Source of the DNA: Paradesertivirga mongoliensis
Lineage (GTDB): Bacteria; Bacteroidota; Bacteroidia; Sphingobacteriales; Sphingobacteriaceae
Assembly: GCF_024436395.1 (NCBI RefSeq)
Contig: NZ_JAFMZO010000003.1
Coordinates: 868,001 to 932,000, forward strand
Length of the DNA: 64,000 nucleotides
Reading direction: 5' to 3'
Position numbers and translations under genes: made by a program. The notes beneath the pieces are model-generated. The model saw nothing but the letters and a program-made list of their open reading frames with translations, was not told where the DNA came from and made no database searches. This document shows, piece after piece, positions 27,715 through 36,773 of the stretch (position 1 is its first letter; the number at the start of each line of letters is the position of its first letter).

Positions 27715-29091
27715 ATGAAAAGTTTTAAATTAAAGAATCTTTACTCTGCCGGGATGTGGGCCTTAAGCCTGTTTATTCTCATCGGCTTTATCGTCACGGC
27801 CTGCAAACAAACCAACACCACCGACCTGGTTGAAGGCAGCATGAAATCATCCGGAAAGGAAGTTGCATCGGTTTCTGCGGCCTCTGTTCTATCCGCCACT
27901 GCCAGCTCGGGCAGCGCCTACAATGTGATTACAGCGGCTGGCTTTGAGCACGAAAATCCTGATTGTGAACATGGCTCGTTTGGAGCACACGTAACACAAG
28001 CATCAGACAGCCAGTTGGGAAAAAACGTATTTGTTTTCCATAGCCATATCACAGCCGATAACGACCGGTGCACCAATTTCGACCGGGTGCGCATGGAAAT
28101 TAAAGGCTGGAACAGCAATACCGAACATACCCAGGGGCAAACAGCACATTACCGCTGGAAATTTAAACTCGACGCCAATTTTGTAGGCGGTAGCTCCTTC
28201 ACCCACATTTTTCAGATAAAAGCGAAAAGCGGCGATGCCGGAGCGCCCTTGATCACCATTACTCCACGTACAAGCATTTTGGAAGTAATACATGATGGTG
28301 GCGATGATGGAACGGGAACCGATTTAGGTCGCTTAACCTCGGTCGATCTTGCCCCTTTCAAAGGCACCTGGGTGGAAGCCTATGTGAAATACACCAGCAG
28401 CGATAATGGTTCTTTCGAAATCACGCTTAAAAGAATAAGCGACGGGGCAACTTTACTTAGCTACAGTAAAACCAGTGGTATTGATATGTGGAGGACTGGA
28501 TCAAGCCAGGTGAACCGCGGTAAATGGGGCGTGTATCGTTCTAAAAACAGCAGCGGCTTACGCGATGAACAAGTGCGTTTTGCCGATTTCTGTGTTACAG
28601 AAGGCGGCGTTTCAGAATGCCCGAGCAGCATTGGTTCTGGTGGAGGTGGCGGTTCATTTTCGGGATATTACCGCATTACTCCACGTCATAGTGGAAAAGC
28701 ACTGGTGGTTCAAAGCGCTTCTACCACCGATGGAGCCAATATAATTCAATATACCTATGGCGGATCAAATACAAACGACGAATGGCAGCTAAGCAGCATT
28801 GGAAGCGGCTATTACCGGATTATTAATCGCAATAGCGGAAAAGACATGACGGTACAAAGTGCCTCGACAAGTGACGGAGCAAATATCTTCCAGTATACTT
28901 ATGGGGGATCGGCGACCAACGATGAGTGGCAGATAGTAGATAACGGGGGAGGATATTACCGGATTATCAATCGTAACAGCGGAAAAGCAGTTGAAGTAGC
29001 GGGTAGTTCGACTTCTGATGGAGCCGCAGTAAACCAGCGAACCTGGAACGGTGGCACCAATCAGCAGTTCCAGTTGGTAAGTATTCCATAA
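27715..29091 (+). CDS. Lipoprotein with jelly-roll polysaccharide-lyase-like domain and C-terminal ricin-type lectin (CBM13-like)
   Basis: Lipobox IVTAC with Cys30 predicts lipidation and surface display. Residues about 70-300 form a concanavalin-like beta jelly roll, with DRVRMEIKGW, FTHIFQIKA and NRGKWGVYRS. These resemble the R-x-R-x-E, Q-I-K and K-W-G-x-Y strands of jelly-roll lyases (PL7/PL14/PL20/heparin-lyase-like). A Gly-rich linker (about 307-314) leads to a beta-trefoil lectin (318-458) with three repeats of YYRI-x-x-R-x-SGK and Q-x-W/Q-x-F. The lectin should anchor the enzyme to polysaccharide. The next gene, 21 bp downstream, has a different jelly roll but almost the same lectin. 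Substrate unknown; uronan lyase activity is inferred. Confidence 0.75.
   Translation: MKSFKLKNLYSAGMWALSLFILIGFIVTACKQTNTTDLVEGSMKSSGKEVASVSAASVLSATASSGSAYNVITAAGFEHENPDCEHGSFGAHVTQASDSQLGKNVFVFHSHITADNDRCTNFDRVRMEIKGWNSNTEHTQGQTAHYRWKFKLDANFVGGSSFTHIFQIKAKSGDAGAPLITITPRTSILEVIHDGGDDGTGTDLGRLTSVDLAPFKGTWVEAYVKYTSSDNGSFEITLKRISDGATLLSYSKTSGIDMWRTGSSQVNRGKWGVYRSKNSSGLRDEQVRFADFCVTEGGVSECPSSIGSGGGGGSFSGYYRITPRHSGKALVVQSASTTDGANIIQYTYGGSNTNDEWQLSSIGSGYYRIINRNSGKDMTVQSASTSDGANIFQYTYGGSATNDEWQIVDNGGGYYRIINRNSGKAVEVAGSSTSDGAAVNQRTWNGGTNQQFQLVSIP
28666..29088 (+). repeat. Duplicated ricin-lectin module, copy 1
   Basis: Codes for the C-terminal beta-trefoil of the first lyase lipoprotein. It is nearly identical at protein level to 29944-30375, while many third codon positions differ. 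This points to duplication followed by purifying selection. Confidence 0.8.
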
Positions 29092-29112
29092 GCATCTAAA
29101 ACATTCAAGAAC

Positions 29113-30378
29113 ATGAAATATCTACATTTTAAAATCAGCACAAAAGCTGTCTTTACAGCGTTTGCTTGCATCCTTGTATTGTTGCTTTCGATAGCATGTA
29201 AAAAAGGATCACCTAAAAAACAGAACCAGATCATCGCAGAATCAACAGACAAAACTGCGGTTGCCACAACATCATCGGTAATATGGGTGGCTAATCCAGC
29301 CGATGGAGCATCTAATACCTTCAAGGCTACTGGAACGGGAAATGTCGAAGCTCCCTCCTCTATAACCTCGGCCAGCGACGCAAGCCGCGGCACCGTATGG
29401 CGATTTCACAAACCCTCTGGCAGCAACCGTTGTGAAAACCACGGCATAAAAGTGAACGGCTCCGGATATGTATTTCAGAATAATACGGTTTATTACCTGG
29501 GCTGGTACACCAAACTGACAAATACATCGGATAATAACGCCAACTTCCAGTGGAAATCATACGGCTCGCATACACAAAATTTTCCGCTTGTATTAAAAAT
29601 GATAAGTGGTCAGCTTTCCTGTCAATACACCGCGCCGGGAGGTAGCTCAAGCATCATTTGGGATACTCCATTTAGTGCGAACACATGGTACCATATTGCA
29701 TTAGCCATACGCACCGATGACAATGCCAGCGAAGGATACGTAGAACTCTGGTTTAACGGTGTAAAACAGACGTTTAATAACGGATCACAGAGGTACTATG
29801 GCAGAACCTGGGATACTGGTGATCATAACTGCCCGAAGTGGGGCTGCTATGGCCGAAGCGATCTAGATATATCGAACTATATTGACGATCTAAAGCTCGG
29901 AACATCCTATGCAGATGTAGCCATGAGTGGTTCCGGAGGTTCTTTTTCGGGCTATTATCGCATTACACCCCGCCACAGCGGAAAGGCGCTGGTAGTGGAA
30001 AGTGCATCTGTTGCTGATGCTGCAAATGTGATTCAATATACCTATGGAGGCTCTAACACCAACGATGAATGGCAGCTCAGCAGCATTGGAAGCGGGTACT
30101 ATCGGATCATTAATCGCAATAGCGGAAAGGACATGACCGTGCAAAGCGCGTCGACCAGCGATGGCGCCAATATCTTCCAGTATACTTACGGAGGATCGGC
30201 AACTAACGATGAGTGGCAGATAGTTGATAACGGCGGCGGCTATTACCGGATTGTAAATCGCAATAGTGGAAAAGTAGTTGAGGTAGCGGGCAGCTCAACG
30301 TCTGACGGTGCGAATGTGAATCAACGGACCTGGAGCGGCGGCACTAATCAGCAATTTCAGTTAGTGACTATCCCTTAG
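29113..30378 (+). CDS. Lipoprotein with heparin-lyase-I-like jelly-roll domain and C-terminal ricin-type lectin
   Basis: Lipobox LSIAC with Cys29. Residues about 55-270 form a second type of concanavalin-like domain: TVWRFHKPSGSNRCENHGIKV, YYLGWYTKL, NFQWKSYG, FPLVLKM, and YVELWFNGVKQTF. The late motif CPKWGCYGR resembles the K-W-G-x-Y strand of the neighbour. This layout is seen in the Polysaccharide_lyase Pfam family (PF14099) and in PL14/PL20-like glucuronan-active proteins; the exact family is not settled by eye. The C-terminal lectin (about 283-421) is a near copy of that in the preceding gene. Two lyases with the same targeting module suggest complementary cuts on one polymer. The gene ends the operon at the terminator at 30424. 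Confidence 0.75.
   Translation: MKYLHFKISTKAVFTAFACILVLLLSIACKKGSPKKQNQIIAESTDKTAVATTSSVIWVANPADGASNTFKATGTGNVEAPSSITSASDASRGTVWRFHKPSGSNRCENHGIKVNGSGYVFQNNTVYYLGWYTKLTNTSDNNANFQWKSYGSHTQNFPLVLKMISGQLSCQYTAPGGSSSIIWDTPFSANTWYHIALAIRTDDNASEGYVELWFNGVKQTFNNGSQRYYGRTWDTGDHNCPKWGCYGRSDLDISNYIDDLKLGTSYADVAMSGSGGSFSGYYRITPRHSGKALVVESASVADAANVIQYTYGGSNTNDEWQLSSIGSGYYRIINRNSGKDMTVQSASTSDGANIFQYTYGGSATNDEWQIVDNGGGYYRIVNRNSGKVVEVAGSSTSDGANVNQRTWSGGTNQQFQLVTIP
29944..30375 (+). repeat. Duplicated ricin-lectin module, copy 2
   Basis: Second copy of the lectin module of 28666-29088, fused to a different catalytic domain. The DNA is similar throughout, with mainly synonymous changes. Confidence 0.8.
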
Positions 30379-30423
30379 GGAATAATAATATTTCATTTAC
30401 TGAGAGGCGCAGTAAGACTATTA

Positions 30424-30460
30424 ACGCAGTTAGTCCCATGGGCTACTGCGTTTTCTTTTA
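30424..30460 (+). terminator. Terminator after the lectin-lyase pair
   Basis: ACGCAGT and ACTGCGT arms, with an inner TAG/CTA and CCCATGGG palindrome, are followed by TTTTCTTTT. It separates the two lectin lipoproteins from the PL6 gene, whose ATG lies 20 bp further on. Confidence 0.75.
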
Positions 30461-30480
30461 AAAATTTAAAAATCAAATAA

Positions 30481-32232
30481 ATGAACAGAAAACGGATAAC
30501 TACAAGGACTCTTCTATTTAGCTTGCCTTGTGTTGTGCTCTTTAGCTTTTGCAAAAAAAGTGCGGCGCCCCCATCAGTTGAAGGCCAGAATTACGCCAAT
30601 TCAGTAAATATCGGGGTAAGCAATGAAATGCCCTTAATTGGTTCGACCGTTACGCTTTCAGCGGTATATACCGGCAAGATCGACAAGCTGATATGGACGG
30701 TTGATAACGCCGTTATAGCTTCCGCCGATCAGGCTTTGAACTATACTTTTAAAGACCTTCAGGAGCATACCTTTAAAATAAGTATCGAAGCGGGCCCTAA
30801 TAAATTCACCTCAGCGAAAACCATAAAAGCGATGGCCGGCAGCGCCGATAATGAAATAAATAAAAACCTGATCCCGCCCGCAGGTACGCTTAGATATTGC
30901 ACAACCTGGTTGGAGTTTACAGCCGCCGTCAATTCTTCATTACCAGGCGATGTGATCCAGTTGAAAGATGGTACCTATTCCGGAAATCTTGCCATTTCAA
31001 AAAGCGGAACATCCGGGAAGCCAATCACTATTATTCCGCAAAACCGCGGTGGCGTAATCATAGGGGGTAATTCTGAATGGGAAATCAACGGCAAATACAT
31101 TACAGTTGATGGGTTCTATTTTGCCAGAGGCTCGAGTACACACCCAATTTCCTTTGGCTCAACGTCGGCTTATTCGCGTCTTGTAAACAGCGCCATTGTA
31201 GAATGGAATCTAGGTGGAGCTGATACCAGGCTGATCACTATAAAAGGAAATCATAACGAAGTTGGCTATTGTTTCTTGCGAAAAAAGAACACCCCCGGAA
31301 TGATGCTGGAAGTTGTCAGAGAATCCTCTGCCAGGAACGATCATCTCATTCATCATGTCTATTTTGGATATTTTAAAGATCCCGGATCAGGAAATGGGTT
31401 TGAAACTGTACGTATCAGCACAAGCGGGCAATCCTTATCTGGAAGTTATACTACCCTGGAAAACTGTGTTTTTGAACGTTGCGATGGCGAATCCGAAATT
31501 CTTTCGAATAAAAGTGGGTTCAACCGATACCGGGGGAACACTTTTTTGAACTCTGATGGAGCTCTCACCTTAAGGCACGGACACGACTGCCTGGTAGAAA
31601 ACAACTTTTTCATTAATACAAGTCAGGGAAGTAGCAGCCGGTGTAATGGAGTGAGAGTTATAGGCGAAAGACAAATTGTAAGAAATAACTATTTCCTGAA
31701 TCTTCCCTCCGGCTCACAGGCCATACAGCTGGAATACGGGAATGAGGTTCCTCATGCGCTTACACAATACGATCAGGTGAAGGACGCAGTGATCGAAAAC
31801 AACACGGTTTACAACTGCGACAAAGGCATTAGAATAGGTGCCAGCCGTAACAGCAGCGATAATCCTCCACGAATATTAGCTCCTAACGGGATATTTAAAA
31901 ATAATCTGATAGTAAGCGCAAACGGCAGCAACTACTCTTTAGAACTCGAAGATGAAGTGGTAAACAACAACTTATTCACCTATTCCAATAACCTTATTGC
32001 AGGAAAAAACAGACTGCGCCCTGTTGCAGCAAATCTTCCGGCGGGTATTCAATACACGCCCACCCTGCAAATGACCGTCGACAACAATGGGCTTTACTGG
32101 CCCGCAGATCAACAGGTAACCGCGGGTTCCTCCAATATGGTCAAACCTCTTTATCAGGATGACGTGGTACCCTATTGGATAAAGATTAAAATGACGGAGA
32201 AGCATCCCGATTTCAGTGGGATCCCCTGGTAA
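30481..32232 (+). CDS. Lipoprotein polysaccharide lyase, PL6 family
   Basis: Surface lipoprotein (lipobox LFSFC, Cys24) with an Ig-like domain (about 40-125) and a right-handed beta-helix PL6 domain. PL6 motifs are GNGFETVRIS, FERCDGESEILSNKSGFN and ALTLRHGHDC. The catalytic pair is Lys344 and Arg365. Their 21-residue spacing equals that of the Lys/Arg pairs described for alginate lyase AlyGC and chondroitinase B. Calcium-ligand-type acids (Glu308, Glu337, Glu339) are present. Family members cleave alginate or dermatan by beta-elimination. A second PL6 gene (43055-44395) has the same residues but lacks the lipobox and Ig domain, so this copy probably makes the first cuts at the cell surface. 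Confidence 0.9.
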   Translation: MNRKRITTRTLLFSLPCVVLFSFCKKSAAPPSVEGQNYANSVNIGVSNEMPLIGSTVTLSAVYTGKIDKLIWTVDNAVIASADQALNYTFKDLQEHTFKISIEAGPNKFTSAKTIKAMAGSADNEINKNLIPPAGTLRYCTTWLEFTAAVNSSLPGDVIQLKDGTYSGNLAISKSGTSGKPITIIPQNRGGVIIGGNSEWEINGKYITVDGFYFARGSSTHPISFGSTSAYSRLVNSAIVEWNLGGADTRLITIKGNHNEVGYCFLRKKNTPGMMLEVVRESSARNDHLIHHVYFGYFKDPGSGNGFETVRISTSGQSLSGSYTTLENCVFERCDGESEILSNKSGFNRYRGNTFLNSDGALTLRHGHDCLVENNFFINTSQGSSSRCNGVRVIGERQIVRNNYFLNLPSGSQAIQLEYGNEVPHALTQYDQVKDAVIENNTVYNCDKGIRIGASRNSSDNPPRILAPNGIFKNNLIVSANGSNYSLELEDEVVNNNLFTYSNNLIAGKNRLRPVAANLPAGIQYTPTLQMTVDNNGLYWPADQQVTAGSSNMVKPLYQDDVVPYWIKIKMTEKHPDFSGIPW

Positions 32233-32260
32233 AATCTCAGAATTCAATGAGATCACTATA

Positions 32261-32308
32261 AAAAAAGACTACAATATCATCGGCCAAACGCTTTTGATAT
32301 TGTAGTCT
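32261..32308 (-). terminator. Terminator of the SusCD1 operon
   Basis: A perfect 13-bp stem GACTACAATATCA (32267-32279) / TGATATTGTAGTC (32295-32307) with a 15-nt loop. On the minus strand it is followed by TTTTTT. It lies just past the last gene of the minus-strand operon; the convergent PL6 gene stops at 32232. Confidence 0.85.
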
Positions 32309-32333
32309 GTCTAAAGGTGCTAGTATCGCTCTT

Positions 32334-33545
32334 TTAAGGTATTTTAGCGAACTTGTATACTTCGAGCTCGGCGATGTTGATGTTGGTATCGGCGTCTCTT
32401 AAACCCACATTGATTTTAATGAACCTCGCTTTAAGCGGGACCAATTTGGTGTCGTCGTTAGGATCTTTTGAATAAAAGATATCTTCCTCCTCGGGTGCAC
32501 CAAATTTTATGTAGGCTCTTTTCCATTTTGTATTGGTTCCTACCGAAGATTCCTCGGAAGTCAATACCTCATAATAGGTGATTTTATTCGGATCTTTGGA
32601 GATATAAAGCTGGGTGGTATTAAATTCCTTTACCGATCCCAAATCCACATAGAACCATACATTTAGATCTCCACGCTCTCCGCTGCCGGGTTGCCACCTC
32701 GTTGAACCGGTACGATTGCCGTCGGTTAAAGGAGTTCCGCTTCCACCGCTTGTGGTTATGGGTTTGGCCCGTGCCAGATTTTCATCCGCAGGCGGCGGAG
32801 GGATAGGGACGTAGGTTCTTATATCCGTTATCTCGGTATACGCCGTATAAAAGGTGTCGATGGCTCCCGTTTCCGGCAAATAGCCGGTTCTGTATTTCAG
32901 GCTCTTAGTTCTATCATAATTCGGCAGAATATTGGTAGCATACCACACCGGTGCAAGAGCCGGGTTCAGCGGGTTGATTTGCTTTTTAATATCCAGGGCT
33001 TTAATAGCTCCGGCCCTGTCGGTATAGATCACTTCCACTTTCACAGCTTGCGTTCCCGCTCCGAACCATGACAAAAGTAAATCATTGTTCGGGCGGAAAC
33101 TGGTAGAATCTAATGGCCTGTTGCTGATAGTCTGTTCGTAGTTTTCTCCATAGGCCGTACCGATAGTTTCCACCATAATTGACCGGTTCCCCGCGTTATC
33201 GTAAGTATAGACCTGGAAAGTGTACGCGTTCTCAACCAGGTTTGGGATAATGACTTCGATCTCCTGCTCTCCCGTGGTCCGTTGAATAGGAACCACCATC
33301 GAATCTGCCCTGCTATTCCAATAAACCACTGCCTTATTTATTTTAGGGTCAGAAACCAATAGCCATTTCAGCTTAATTCGGTTCTTGCCAGGAAGTGCCT
33401 GCAGCGCTTCTGCCTTTCCTGTATAAACTTTTTCGCCATCTTTAATAAAATGCCCATAGTTGTCGTCCATCTTACTACAGGAAGCAACCATCCCGCTTAC
33501 TGAGATTAGGATAAGGAAGTACCTTATATATCTGATTTTCTTCAT
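32334..33545 (-). CDS. Surface glycan-binding lipoprotein with DUF4998 and discoidin (F5/8 type C) domains
   Basis: Last gene of the SusCD1 operon. The start at 33545 (MKKIRYIRYFLILISVSG) gives a lipoprotein signal with Cys near 23 (MVASC). DUF4998-like fibronectin modules (about 40-240; AEALQALPGKNRIKLKWLLVSDPKI) are followed by a discoidin-like C-terminal domain (about 265-403; ENLARAKPITTSGG, FYVDLGSVKEFNTTQLY). No catalytic motif is visible. In SusCD operons such proteins take the SusE/SusF position and bind glycan at the outer membrane. It starts 8 bp after the preceding gene. Confidence 0.85.
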   Translation of the reverse strand: MKKIRYIRYFLILISVSGMVASCSKMDDNYGHFIKDGEKVYTGKAEALQALPGKNRIKLKWLLVSDPKINKAVVYWNSRADSMVVPIQRTTGEQEIEVIIPNLVENAYTFQVYTYDNAGNRSIMVETIGTAYGENYEQTISNRPLDSTSFRPNNDLLLSWFGAGTQAVKVEVIYTDRAGAIKALDIKKQINPLNPALAPVWYATNILPNYDRTKSLKYRTGYLPETGAIDTFYTAYTEITDIRTYVPIPPPPADENLARAKPITTSGGSGTPLTDGNRTGSTRWQPGSGERGDLNVWFYVDLGSVKEFNTTQLYISKDPNKITYYEVLTSEESSVGTNTKWKRAYIKFGAPEEEDIFYSKDPNDDTKLVPLKARFIKINVGLRDADTNINIAELEVYKFAKIP

Positions 33546-33553
33546 TTTTGATC

Positions 33554-34816
33554 TTATTGAATTTGTCCCCATAACTTCAGTTCGGCCATATGCAGATGCC
33601 CGAACGTCCCTTCGATTGAAGCCCAGCTGTCGATATTTTTCCAGGCGATATAACGCACGGCAGTATTATGATCAGCAAACTCAAACTCATGGCCTGCCAG
33701 AGCAATTTCCCTGTCATCGTTGCTCAGGATTCCTACTGGTAAACCCGAAGGCTTTTGGAGCACACGGGCATCTAACTTCACCCAGCTATTTGGATCACTT
33801 AGATTGTTTGTACCCCATATCTCCCATTGATGTGGATTTCCATGGCTGTAGAAATAATCCTGACCATTTGTGTGCAAGCGCTGCCACCATTTATATCTGC
33901 TTAATTTAGCTGTAACGCCCAGATCCATAGTTATCCAGATGGGCTGTGCAAAGCGCTCTTTGGTGTGAAGCCCATCGCTATGACCGTAAACGTCGTTAAA
34001 CAGCTTGGGTAATTCCCACGAGGAACTGTATACTTCAGCGTGTTTAACTTCAGAACCATCCAGCGGCAAAGGCGCGACCTGGGGAACCGGGTGTCCGCTT
34101 TTTACATGCTTGATTTTGCTTCCGTCGATTTGCTGTTCAAAAATCGGAGTCATCTCCCTGATCAGGGTGTCGGTAACATTGTCGAACCTATCTTTGATAA
34201 AAAATCCAAATTTTTGCTTTTTAGCTTCAAGGCCCCTTACCGAAAACTTTCCATCCACAAGGCCGCTGTAATGCATATCGATTTGATCCCATTCTTTAGC
34301 CAGGGAATCATAGCGAAGCACGCCAATCCGGATGTTGCTATTCACATTTAAGCTATTGGCTGCTGGATTGTTGAACTTTACGAGAAATCCCCCGAACGAC
34401 TCGCTGATATCAAGCGTATTAAAAACATCATACACCGGCGCAGGAAGAGGCTTTACTTTAACCGTGACTGGCTCAGATAACTTTTCAGATCGGCTTACAG
34501 CATACAGTGTTACGTCATGCACAAGTGTATCGGCGAAACCTTCTACCACAACGAAACTCTTATAATAAGATGCCTTAGCCTCTTGCTTGACGCCCGGCTT
34601 AATTTCAAAAACCGCCTTTACATACAATAAATTTGACGAATTAGGCAGGGTATAGGATATTCTTGCCGAACCCTGCCCCGGTTCAACAACAACGTCCGAA
34701 ACCTTCCCTGGTGGCGTGCTATCTTCATCGATAGGATTTAAGGAATCGTTTTGACATGCATACGAGAGTATGGCAAACAAGACGAAAAGTGAAATTTTGA
34801 ATTTAAATGTTTTCAT
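33554..34816 (-). CDS. Surface glycan-binding lipoprotein of DUF4959-DUF5126-DUF5000 architecture
   Basis: Lipobox ILSYAC with Cys21. Three modules can be read: an N-terminal DUF4959-like fibronectin fold (PPGKVSDVVVEPGQGSARIS), a middle DUF5126-like domain (about 120-230), and a C-terminal DUF5000 discoidin-like domain (PIWITMDLGVTAKLSRYKWW, HMAELKLWG). This trio is recurrent directly after SusD in Bacteroidota loci and is regarded as a surface glycan-binding protein. It lies 18 bp after SusD1. With the next gene it gives the operon two binding proteins of different build. Confidence 0.87.
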   Translation of the reverse strand: MKTFKFKISLFVLFAILSYACQNDSLNPIDEDSTPPGKVSDVVVEPGQGSARISYTLPNSSNLLYVKAVFEIKPGVKQEAKASYYKSFVVVEGFADTLVHDVTLYAVSRSEKLSEPVTVKVKPLPAPVYDVFNTLDISESFGGFLVKFNNPAANSLNVNSNIRIGVLRYDSLAKEWDQIDMHYSGLVDGKFSVRGLEAKKQKFGFFIKDRFDNVTDTLIREMTPIFEQQIDGSKIKHVKSGHPVPQVAPLPLDGSEVKHAEVYSSSWELPKLFNDVYGHSDGLHTKERFAQPIWITMDLGVTAKLSRYKWWQRLHTNGQDYFYSHGNPHQWEIWGTNNLSDPNSWVKLDARVLQKPSGLPVGILSNDDREIALAGHEFEFADHNTAVRYIAWKNIDSWASIEGTFGHLHMAELKLWGQIQ

Positions 34817-34834
34817 TCTTTTATGATTATATGT

Positions 34835-36763
34835 TTACCATCCGGGATTTTGAACCAGATTCTTATTGATTTGCATTTCAGTTAATCTGATTGGAGTCAG
34901 ATAATCTTTAGTCGTGAAGCGCTGATTCCAGAGAAGCACCTCCCTGTAGAAAGACACGGCATCCGACTGAGAGATATCCCAGGCCTTTATCGGCTTATTA
35001 AGTTCAATGTGCGCAGTCTTCCATCTTCTCAAATCCCAGTATCTATGTCCTTCAAAAGCTAATTCCAGTGCCCGCTCTCGCTGAATAATTTCGCGCAAAC
35101 CTGCTTTAGTTTTATACTTATCTGGATTTGTAGAATAATTAGTCCAGGCCTCCTCGACCGATGGTAACCCAGCCCTCTCTCTCACTTTATTTATTCCCTG
35201 GGTGGTCTCGGCAGAGTATCCCTGCGCTTCATTAAGAGCTTCTGAGTATAGAAGATATAAATCCGCCATTCTGAACTCGGGCCATGGATACTGCTCCTGG
35301 TTGGCGCCGGTTACATTTCCGTCGCTGGCCGCAACAGTCTCGATATTTACCAGCTTTTTAATAGTATAACTGGTGATAGAGTAATTACTAATCCCCTGAC
35401 GGGCAGCAATCTCTCCTTTTCTGCCCCTAACACCAAACAGGCTCTTTATATCGTAATTGTTTACCCAGTTGCCAAACCAGACCCCACGGTCAAAACCGAT
35501 ATAAGCATAGAACCGTTCCTCGCGACCGAAGTGCATCTTAACAGTAGTTTCCGTTTCCAAAATGTGGTACTTATCCTCCTCACCTGCCGTTTGAAGGTTA
35601 AATCGTTGTGCATATGGATAGGTTTTATCCTCATCAATCGGTACTCCATTTGCCGAGTAGAACATCTCCACAAACTTTAAAGTGGGTGCTAAAATCCCTT
35701 TCGGACCGCTTCCGCTAACACCTGCAGTTATTAATGGCATTGACCAGCGCTGGATATCGGTAGCTCTGCTGAGAGTATTGGCCCAAATCACCTCGATGTT
35801 GTTTGCTTTATCTGTAAGCGCCGTGCGAAGGTCTAACTGGGTTTTAATAGAATCGTTATCCCCAATTTTATATCCACTATTGCCCTGGAAATGATGCAAT
35901 CCATAGCCAACTTTTTCGCAAAGGTCGATTGCTTTTTTACAGGCAACAACTGCACTGTCCCATTTCACAGGATCGTAGGTACTGCTAATCAACTGCATCC
36001 CACGCTTGTCTTTAAAAGAGGCATAATCGGGATTACCGTTAAATAGCGGGCTTGCGGCAGTCACCAAAACCTTTGCCTTAAGGGCTAAAACTATAGTTCT
36101 CGTTATCCTTCCAAGCTCAGAGGTTTCTGTTCCCTGTAAGCGGTCGGGCAGATCCGAAATGGCCGCGGATTCGTCTAATAGTTGCACTATGTACTTTACA
36201 ACCTCATCTACAGGCTCTCTGAAAACATGCACCTCATCCGTTGAACTTCCCAGAGGAAGATTCTCGCGAACAATAGGGATGGGGCCATAACTCCTTAACA
36301 GGATAAAATGATAGTAGGCTTTAAGAAATTTAACCTCTGCAATCCATCGCTGCCGCTCATATTCTTCCAGATCAGACACTTTTGCGATATTTTCTAAAAA
36401 GATATTGCAGTCTCTTATTCCCTGAAAAAGCGGCCGACCTTGCCTTGTGCCTTCCCAATAGTTGGCAAAGGGATCGGAAACATTCTGCAATCCGCGTGCT
36501 ATACTAACAATGTCGCCGTTCACATCAGCCAAAGGGACTGGATGCCATACCTCGTCTGCGGCATTGAATGCAGCATTAGTATTAAAATGGCCGTTCCTCG
36601 GCATATAAGAATAGCAAGTGGCCAGAAACCTTTGGGCCGACGAGCGCAGAGTGAAGGCATAGTCGATGGTGGGAACGTTATCAGGAACTACGTCCAAATA
36701 TTTCTGACATGAGCTTGCAACACCCAGAAACGCAATAATTATGATTACTTTATACTTTTTCAT
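34835..36763 (-). CDS. SusD/RagB-type glycan-binding lipoprotein (SusD1)
   Basis: Outer-membrane lid protein that captures oligosaccharides for SusC1. The start at 36763 (MKKYKVIIIIAFLGVASSCQ, Cys19) leaves a 10-bp gap to susC1; the longer frame would overlap it. SusD features: CQKYLDVVPDNVPTIDYAF, the TPR-like helical region (AEVKFLKAYYHFILLRSYG), a RELAL-like block (QRERALELAFEGHRYWDLRRW), and a C-terminal YLTPIRLTEMQINKNLVQNPGW. At about 642 residues it is a normal large SusD. The partner SusC1 is directly upstream. Confidence 0.95.
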   Translation of the reverse strand: MKKYKVIIIIAFLGVASSCQKYLDVVPDNVPTIDYAFTLRSSAQRFLATCYSYMPRNGHFNTNAAFNAADEVWHPVPLADVNGDIVSIARGLQNVSDPFANYWEGTRQGRPLFQGIRDCNIFLENIAKVSDLEEYERQRWIAEVKFLKAYYHFILLRSYGPIPIVRENLPLGSSTDEVHVFREPVDEVVKYIVQLLDESAAISDLPDRLQGTETSELGRITRTIVLALKAKVLVTAASPLFNGNPDYASFKDKRGMQLISSTYDPVKWDSAVVACKKAIDLCEKVGYGLHHFQGNSGYKIGDNDSIKTQLDLRTALTDKANNIEVIWANTLSRATDIQRWSMPLITAGVSGSGPKGILAPTLKFVEMFYSANGVPIDEDKTYPYAQRFNLQTAGEEDKYHILETETTVKMHFGREERFYAYIGFDRGVWFGNWVNNYDIKSLFGVRGRKGEIAARQGISNYSITSYTIKKLVNIETVAASDGNVTGANQEQYPWPEFRMADLYLLYSEALNEAQGYSAETTQGINKVRERAGLPSVEEAWTNYSTNPDKYKTKAGLREIIQRERALELAFEGHRYWDLRRWKTAHIELNKPIKAWDISQSDAVSFYREVLLWNQRFTTKDYLTPIRLTEMQINKNLVQNPGW

Positions 36764-36773
36764 CTCGTACTTT

